Made by a program: the position numbers and the translations under genes. From assembly GCF_000761215.1 (NCBI RefSeq), contig NZ_CP009438.1, positions 3,985,001 through 4,049,000 of the forward strand: a stretch of 64,000 nt of DNA. The letters run 5' to 3'. This stretch comes from Streptomyces glaucescens (GTDB taxonomy: Bacteria; Actinomycetota; Actinomycetes; Streptomycetales; Streptomycetaceae). The notes under the pieces are model-generated. The model saw nothing but the letters and a program-made list of their open reading frames with translations, was not told the origin of the DNA and ran no database searches. Within the stretch, counting starts at the first letter, position 1; each line of letters opens with the position of its first letter. This document shows positions 59,310-64,000 of this stretch, one piece after another.

Positions 59310-59322
59310 CCGGCCCCCTCCG

Positions 59323-60252
59323 TTAGGCCCGGGTCCCGGTCGCCTCCGGCGCTCCGCCGGGACCGGCCGGCGCGCGGGCGGGGCCGGGGCGCGCGCCGCG
59401 GCCGTGACGGCCGGTCAGCCAGGTGGCGACGGCCGCGGTGAGACCGAGCGCCAGCAGCAGCCAGGACGTGGTGCGCAGGGTGGCGGTCAGCGCGTCGTAG
59501 ACGGCCGCGGCGGCCGGGCGGTGCAGGCCGGCGGGGAGGCCGCTGAGGGTCAGGTGCCGCCCCACGGCGATCGCCAGGGCGAGCAGCGCCCCGCCGAGCG
59601 CGGTGCCCAGCGCGGTCGCGGTGACCGCGCGGCGGCGGCAGGCGGCGACCGCGATGCCGGTGGCGGCGAGGGCGACGGCGGCCGACGGGAGCCAGAATCC
59701 GGTCACTTCGAGCACGGCGTATCCCTTGCGCAGGCGGTCCGCCTCCGGGGCGGGCAGTACGGCGACCCGGGTGTGCGGCACCGGGACGCGGTGCGCGAAC
59801 GGGACGTTGCCGGCGGCGAGCCGGCGTTTGACCTCGGCGGCGACGGGGGCGACGTCGACGGTGACGGGCCGCCCCGCGGTGCCCTGCCGCGCGGCGTGCA
59901 GCAGGGCGGTGTGGGTGACCCGGTTCGCGGTGTCCCAGCCGGCGCGGAAGGCGTCGGTACGGGTGAAGGAGCGGGCCGCGTCCCGCACGAACGGGCCCGC
60001 CGCCCTCCGCAGCCGCGGCTCCAGCCGGCCGGTCAGCTCCGTGCCGACGGTGTCCGCGAAGGCGTCCCGCACGGCGGGGTCGCCGGCCAGCGGGGCCATG
60101 GCGCGCACGTACCGTCCGGTGTCCGTGAGGCCGTACGCCGCCCAGGCCGCCAGCGCGCCGCACGGCAGCAGCAGGCAGGCCAGCGCGATCAGCGCGGCCG
60201 ACAGGCCGTCACGGACGCGGGGCGGCGTACGGGGGGACAGGCGGGGGGACAC
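59323..60252 (-). CDS. Membrane protein with large extracytoplasmic loop, unknown function
   Basis: About 309 residues. One N-terminal helix is ALIALACLLLPCGALAAWAAYGL; a ~130-residue loop follows with helical character (VRDAFADTVGTELTGRLEPRLRR, VDVAPVAAEVKRRLAAGNVPF). Three C-terminal helices come last (FWLPSAAVALAATGIAVAA, ALGTALGGALLALAIAVG, SWLLLALGLTAAVATWL), then a Pro/Gly/Arg tail. The plan resembles actinobacterial membrane proteins of unknown role. The GTG at 60252 is used; a TTG at 60264 is possible and neither has a good ribosome site. It is convergent with MocR. Confidence 0.68.
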   Translation of the reverse strand: MSPRLSPRTPPRVRDGLSAALIALACLLLPCGALAAWAAYGLTDTGRYVRAMAPLAGDPAVRDAFADTVGTELTGRLEPRLRRAAGPFVRDAARSFTRTDAFRAGWDTANRVTHTALLHAARQGTAGRPVTVDVAPVAAEVKRRLAAGNVPFAHRVPVPHTRVAVLPAPEADRLRKGYAVLEVTGFWLPSAAVALAATGIAVAACRRRAVTATALGTALGGALLALAIAVGRHLTLSGLPAGLHRPAAAAVYDALTATLRTTSWLLLALGLTAAVATWLTGRHGRGARPGPARAPAGPGGAPEATGTRA

Positions 60253-60704
60253 GCTTCCAGGCAACGGCGCGGCCGGGTACGGCGCGAGGCGGGGGCCGCC
60301 GTACGGGTGGGACCCCCGTGGACCCGCCTCGCGCCCACCGCCCGGAGCTGCGGGTTCCGTGCTCCGGTGGAGCGTTCACCCGAACGGGTGTTTCCTGGAG
60401 TGGGGAACGGCGCCGCGCCGGCGCTTCCGGACCTCGTCGGGCGACCGGGGACCGCTGCCCGTCGTCCGGTGAGTGGAGGGATGAGGGAGACGCGCGGGCC
60501 CCGGCCCGTACGGCCGCGGCCCGCGCGCCCTCGTGCGGCCGGGGCCTTTCGTTCGGATCATCCCGGCGTCGCGGGGGCCCGGCACGCACAGCCGCCGCGT
60601 GGTCGTCACTCGCCGAAGCCCCGTGCAGCCGCACGTACCGGAGCCCGCCCGGCTCGGCCGGAAGGCGCCGCACCGCACAGCCGGCCTGATCCGAACGACG
60701 GGCG
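60253..60704. other. ~450-base interval without a supportable gene
   Basis: Overlapping open frames occur on both strands but none shows a family, a ribosome site or consistent codon bias. No strong palindrome or terminator is seen. It probably holds the upstream region of the 59323-60252 gene and the 3' flank of the next minus-strand gene. Confidence 0.5.
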
Positions 60705-61307
60705 CTAGCCGGCCGTACGGCCGCCGGTGGCGCCGTCGTCGAGGGCGCGGCCGCCGGTGGCCCGGCCGTCGGCACCGGGTTCGCCGAGCACACGGTCACC
60801 GAAGCCGGGATCGCCGGGCATCCGGTCGCCCCGGGGGCGGTCGGCGGAGACGCGGTCGTCGGGCGCACGGCCCTCGGCGTCCTCCCGTGTGTAGTAGTGG
60901 TAGAAGAGCATCACGAACACGCCCGCCGCGACCGGCAGCGACCTGCCGACGGCGCCGAGCACGGTGCCGCTGGGCGCCTGGACGTACAGGAAGCCGACCG
61001 CGCTGCCCACGAACGCCGCCCACATCAGGGCGTGCAGCTCCCGCCGGGACCGCCGGCCCAGCTCGCGCAGAGCCAGGTACAGCGCGACGAACACCAGCGC
61101 CGTGACGAACCCGAACAGCAGGTTCCAGCCGGTGACGGGCCCGCCGTTGCGGCGGATGGCCGCCCCCCAGTAGCCGTACACCAGACCGGCCGTGACCGGC
61201 CACGCCCAGCTCGCGACGCGATGGGCGCGCGCCGAGAAGACGTCGGGTGTGCGGGTGTCCCGGGTGCCGACGCGGGTCCTGCGGTGGACCGGTGCCGCAT
61301 GAGCCAT
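60705..61307 (-). CDS. Small multi-TM membrane protein with charged tail
   Basis: A 200-residue protein with four hydrophobic segments (WAWPVTAGLVYGYWGAAI, LLFGFVTALVFVALYLAL, LMWAAFVGSAVGFLYV, LPVAAGVFVMLFYHYY) and a ~55-residue Asp/Arg/Gly-rich tail. The ATG at 61307 follows AGGAGATC; the GGAGATCTCC palindrome covers the ribosome site. The family is not recognised. It is divergent from the PP2C phosphatase gene and may share its promoter region. Confidence 0.7.
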   Translation of the reverse strand: MAHAAPVHRRTRVGTRDTRTPDVFSARAHRVASWAWPVTAGLVYGYWGAAIRRNGGPVTGWNLLFGFVTALVFVALYLALRELGRRSRRELHALMWAAFVGSAVGFLYVQAPSGTVLGAVGRSLPVAAGVFVMLFYHYYTREDAEGRAPDDRVSADRPRGDRMPGDPGFGDRVLGEPGADGRATGGRALDDGATGGRTAG

Positions 61308-61450
61308 GGGAGATCTCCTCTCTCCTCGCCCCGTCTTCCAGGGCACACCGGGCCACCGGCCCCGGCAAGTCGGCCGGTCGCACGCCAGTTCGCGCCGGGT
61401 CCGGACGGGACCGGATGCGGGACGCCCGGCCGCGTGTTTCGCTGGGGCCC

Positions 61451-62674
61451 ATGGAGTCCGTGACCGCGCGCGACGGCCGAGGCGGCGGCCGGCGCCTGCG
61501 TGAGCGGTACCCGCAGGCCGCGCGCCGGGCGGTGCCGTACCGGCAGCAGGTGCTGCGGGTGCGCGGGCGCAGTGTCGCCTGGGTGCCGCCGCTGGTGCTG
61601 CTGGCGGTGATCGCGCTGGCCGACGTGAACACCGGGGCGGACTTCCGGATCGTCTCCTGGATCGTGCTGGTGCCCGGCATCGCCGCCGCCATCTGCGGGG
61701 TGTGGGGCACGGCCGTGTTCGCCGTGCTGTCCGTCGTGACGTACGTCGCCGTGGACAGCCTGTGGCCGGACGCCTACCAGGCCGGGCTGCCCGACTTCAT
61801 CCTCGTCACCGTGGGCGGCGTCCTCGCCACGCTCGCCTGCGTGGTGCGGGTGCGCGGCCAGGAGCGGGTCCTGCGCATGCAGAACACCGCCGACACCATC
61901 CGCGCCACCGTGCTGCGCCCGCTGCCCCCCGGCTGGGGCGGCCTGGAGCACGCGGCCGTCTACCTGCCCGCCGACGTCGAGGCCCGGGTCGGCGGCGACT
62001 TCTACGACATCCAGCCCGGCCCGCACGGCACCCGGGTCCTCCTCGGTGACGTGCAGGGCAAGGGCCTGGGCGCGGTGGAGATGGCGGCGGCGCTGCTCGG
62101 CACCTTCCGCGAGGCGGGGTACCACGAGCCGGAGCTCAGGACGGTCGCCGAGCGGCTGGAGACCCGGGTGCGCCGGCACCGGCAGCACATCGCCGACATG
62201 GGCCGGGGCGGCCAGGACACCGACCGGTTCGCGACGGCGGTGCTGCTCGGCTTCCCGCCGGACACCCCCGACGCGGTGGACCTGGTGAGCTTCGGCCATG
62301 AACCGCCGCTCGTCGCGGGCCCGTGCGGGGTGCGCGTCCTGCCGCCCGGCGACGGCCTGCCCCTCGGCCTCGGCGAACTGATGACCGCGGGTGCCGCCCC
62401 GCCCGCCCCGCCCGCCGTGCGCCGCTTCCCGCTCGCCGCCGGCGAGACCCTGCTGCTCACCACCGACGGCGTCACCGAGGCCCGGGACGGCGCCGGCGCG
62501 TTCTACCCGCTGGCCACGGCGGTGACCCGTGCGCTCGCCGCCGACCCCGCCGCGGCCGTGCCCCGCCGGCTGGTGGCGCTGGTCCGGGACGGGGTGCTGC
62601 GCCACAGCCGGGGCCGCCTGGAGGACGACACGACGATGTTCGCGGTGCGGCGCGGCGACGGCGGCGGGCTTTGA
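61451..62674 (+). CDS. Membrane-bound SpoIIE/RsbU-type PP2C phosphatase
   Basis: A 407-residue protein. A basic N-terminus (~1-45) leads to four helices ~48-135 (SVAWVPPLVLLAVIALADV, IVSWIVLVPGIAAAICGVW, AVFAVLSVVTYVAVD, FILVTVGGVLATLACVV). The PP2C domain spans ~165-400 (ARVGGDFYDIQPG, VLLGDVQGKGLGAVEM, LLTTDGVTEARD, LEDDTTMFAV), which supplies the Asp metal ligands. It is predicted to dephosphorylate an anti-anti-sigma factor in response to a membrane signal. The ATG at 61451 lacks a strong ribosome site. The partner switch proteins are not in the window. Confidence 0.9.
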   Translation: MESVTARDGRGGGRRLRERYPQAARRAVPYRQQVLRVRGRSVAWVPPLVLLAVIALADVNTGADFRIVSWIVLVPGIAAAICGVWGTAVFAVLSVVTYVAVDSLWPDAYQAGLPDFILVTVGGVLATLACVVRVRGQERVLRMQNTADTIRATVLRPLPPGWGGLEHAAVYLPADVEARVGGDFYDIQPGPHGTRVLLGDVQGKGLGAVEMAAALLGTFREAGYHEPELRTVAERLETRVRRHRQHIADMGRGGQDTDRFATAVLLGFPPDTPDAVDLVSFGHEPPLVAGPCGVRVLPPGDGLPLGLGELMTAGAAPPAPPAVRRFPLAAGETLLLTTDGVTEARDGAGAFYPLATAVTRALAADPAAAVPRRLVALVRDGVLRHSRGRLEDDTTMFAVRRGDGGGL

Positions 62675-62760
62675 GAGCGGCCCGCGCGGCCCCCGGCCAC
62701 CGGTTACGGTGCTTTGCGTACGTGATCGACAGTGCGCGTACGGAAACGACAGGGGGACCG

Positions 62761-63843
62761 ATGCCCGGAACCGTGCTGATGCTCGCCGCCGCGCCCGTGG
62801 GCCGGGGCAGGCTGGTGGACGCCGCGGCCGTACTCCCGGTGCTCGCGGCCGTCGACCCCGCCGTGCTGTCCGGCACCGACACCGCGAACGTCGTCGAACT
62901 CGCCGACCCCGTGGAACCCCAGGCCGTCCTCACCCGGCTGCGCGCCGCGTCCACCGCCCCCGGCCCGCTCACCGTGTACGTCACCGGCCAGCTCCAGCTC
63001 GACCGACGCCAGCGGCTGCCCCACCTGGCGCTGGCCCGCACCACGCCGGCCACGGTCCGCTACACGGCCTTCCCCTGGCACTGGTTCCGCGAGGAGCTGC
63101 GCCTGCGCGCCCCCGGCACCACCACCCTCTTCGCCGACCTGCACGCCGACGCCGACACCTGGGAGCTGCTGCGCACCGCCCCCCTCGACACCGGCCGCGC
63201 CACCGCCGTCTACGGCCGGATCGCGCCCCCGCCGGGCCGGCGCGGCACCCCCGCCGCGCCCGCCTACATGAAGGCGCTCGCGACCATACTGCGCAGCGGC
63301 CACCGGCCCCCGCTCGGCCGGCTGCACGAACTGGCCCTGGCCCGCACCGAGGACACGGCCGGCCACCTCGTCCTCGCGGCGGCACCCCCCTCGGCACCGG
63401 ACGACCCGCACGCGGTGATCACCGCCGCCGTCCGGGCGGGCCGCCACAGCCACGCCGACGCCCTCGCCGCCCAGTGGGAGCAGGCCGCCGTACGCGACCA
63501 CGGGCCAGGCTCCGAGGAGGCGCTGCACTGGGCGGAGGTCCGCGCCGACCTGGCCATGTTCGCCGGGGACCCGGCCCGCAGCTGCCGCACCTGGCTGGCG
63601 GTCGCCGCGGCCCGGCTGGCCGCCGGACAACCCGCCGACGCGCCCGCCGTCGAAGCGGCCGCCGACCGGGCCCACCACCAGTGGAGCGAGATCACCGCAC
63701 CGGCCGCCGCCCGCGAACTGGGCACCGCCCTGGCCGCACTGCGCGCGCGGGTGCCGGGCCGCCGGGCGGGGGCCCTGGACCACGTCCGGCGGCGGCTGCG
63801 GCGACTGGAGCTGCAGCAGGCCCAGGCACAGGCCCAGGTCTGA
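62761..63843 (+). CDS. Conserved Streptomyces-type protein of unknown function
   Basis: A 360-residue soluble protein. The N-terminal ~200 residues form an alpha/beta-looking region (GTVLMLAAAPVGRGRLVDAA, LTVYVTGQLQLDRRQRLPHL, TTLFADLHADADTWELL). The C-terminal ~130 are helical with tetratricopeptide-like periodicity (AVITAAVRAGRHSHADALAAQWEQ, ALHWAEVRADLAMFAGDPARSC). I recall close relatives across Streptomyces but no function. The ATG follows CAGGGGGACC. It is 86 bases after the PP2C gene on the same strand and may be co-transcribed. Confidence 0.75.
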   Translation: MPGTVLMLAAAPVGRGRLVDAAAVLPVLAAVDPAVLSGTDTANVVELADPVEPQAVLTRLRAASTAPGPLTVYVTGQLQLDRRQRLPHLALARTTPATVRYTAFPWHWFREELRLRAPGTTTLFADLHADADTWELLRTAPLDTGRATAVYGRIAPPPGRRGTPAAPAYMKALATILRSGHRPPLGRLHELALARTEDTAGHLVLAAAPPSAPDDPHAVITAAVRAGRHSHADALAAQWEQAAVRDHGPGSEEALHWAEVRADLAMFAGDPARSCRTWLAVAAARLAAGQPADAPAVEAAADRAHHQWSEITAPAAARELGTALAALRARVPGRRAGALDHVRRRLRRLELQQAQAQAQV

Positions 63844-63899
63844 GGGGTTCCGGCCGGAGCCTCGTCCTCGCGGCCGGCCCGGAGCCGGTCCCGGCGCGT

Positions 63900-64000
63900 T
63901 CAGAGCGGGGGCCGGGCGGGTGCCGGGCCGAGGGTGGTGGTGCCGGGGGCGGTGCGGTGGCCGAGTCCGGTGCGGTAGGCGTCGAGGGCGGCCTCGACCC
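63900..64000 (-). CDS. C-terminal end of a minus-strand gene (cut by window edge)
   Basis: Reading leftward from the edge, the frame VEAALDAYRTGLGHRTAPG ends in PARPPL and a stop at 63900. Codon bias is typical of Streptomyces. Only ~33 residues are visible and the family cannot be named. Confidence 0.5.
   Translation of the reverse strand, partial: VEAALDAYRTGLGHRTAPGTTTLGPAPARPPL

Noticed and set aside
55082-59326. A 1400-residue plus-strand open frame opposite the FUSC, hydrolase and MocR genes
   Set aside because: It is antisense to genes with clear families, has low-complexity Gly/Gln/Asp composition and no domain; it arises from the high GC3 of the real genes.

Overview
The window is 64 kb of very GC-rich DNA with strong G/C third-position bias, many GTG starts and dense, mostly short-spaced genes. 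The gene content and order point to a Streptomyces chromosome. From memory, the order (two branched-chain 2-oxo acid dehydrogenase operons, paired Ser/Thr kinases, a K15-type DD-peptidase, metG, aspS) resembles the origin-proximal core of S. coelicolor around SCO3835 down to the SCO3770s. A perfect ParB-binding parS palindrome at 8501-8528 agrees with an origin-proximal position. No tRNA, rRNA, CRISPR array, insertion sequence or prophage module is visible.

Layout. 1-12.8 kb: the end of a 3-hydroxyacyl-CoA dehydrogenase gene, a TetR regulator, an Lrp/AsnC regulator (bkdR-like) divergent from the first bkd operon (E1alpha-E1beta-E2), molybdenum-cofactor genes mobA-moeA with parS in the moeA 3' end, a two-TM K+ channel divergent from a soluble RCK-only paralogue, and a DrrAB-type ABC exporter. 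12.8-20.2 kb: a quinone oxidoreductase, a membrane protein with pentapeptide repeats, a Bpa-type proteasome activator, two divergent Ser/Thr kinases (one with a PASTA domain) and an APH-fold phosphotransferase. 20.2-25.7 kb: a 0.9-kb gene-free region with inverted repeats, the second bkd operon and a DD-peptidase. 25.7-36.9 kb: GntR-MFS, a methyltransferase, a mycothiol-dependent-isomerase-like protein, a nitrilase-family amidase, a LURP-one protein with an AraC/DJ-1 regulator, cupin, M18 aminopeptidase, acyl-CoA dehydrogenase and SseB-like genes.

36.9-50.9 kb: a lone Bro-N (phage antirepressor-type) regulator with a compositionally odd 5' part, pirin, an AI-2E-type exporter, a PAS-GAF-PP2C-HATPase protein, aspS, three tandem secreted FG-GAP genes that share an apparent SD-masking leader hairpin, a PH-domain protein and metG. 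51-64 kb: a VWA protein with a long Glu-Pro spacer, a PhoX-type phosphatase behind a PHO box, an FUSC transporter, an alpha/beta hydrolase divergent from a MocR regulator, small membrane proteins, a membrane PP2C phosphatase, a conserved Streptomyces-type unknown and the cut end of one more gene.

The most notable signals are: the triplicated FG-GAP leader with constant 17-nt spacing; near-identity of the 3' two-thirds of FG-GAP genes 1 and 3, suggesting gene conversion; the channel plus soluble RCK pair; parS inside moeA; clustered palindromes in both bkd upstream regions; the mosaic Bro-N gene; and several 15-bp and 20-30-bp tandem repeats, both coding and intergenic.
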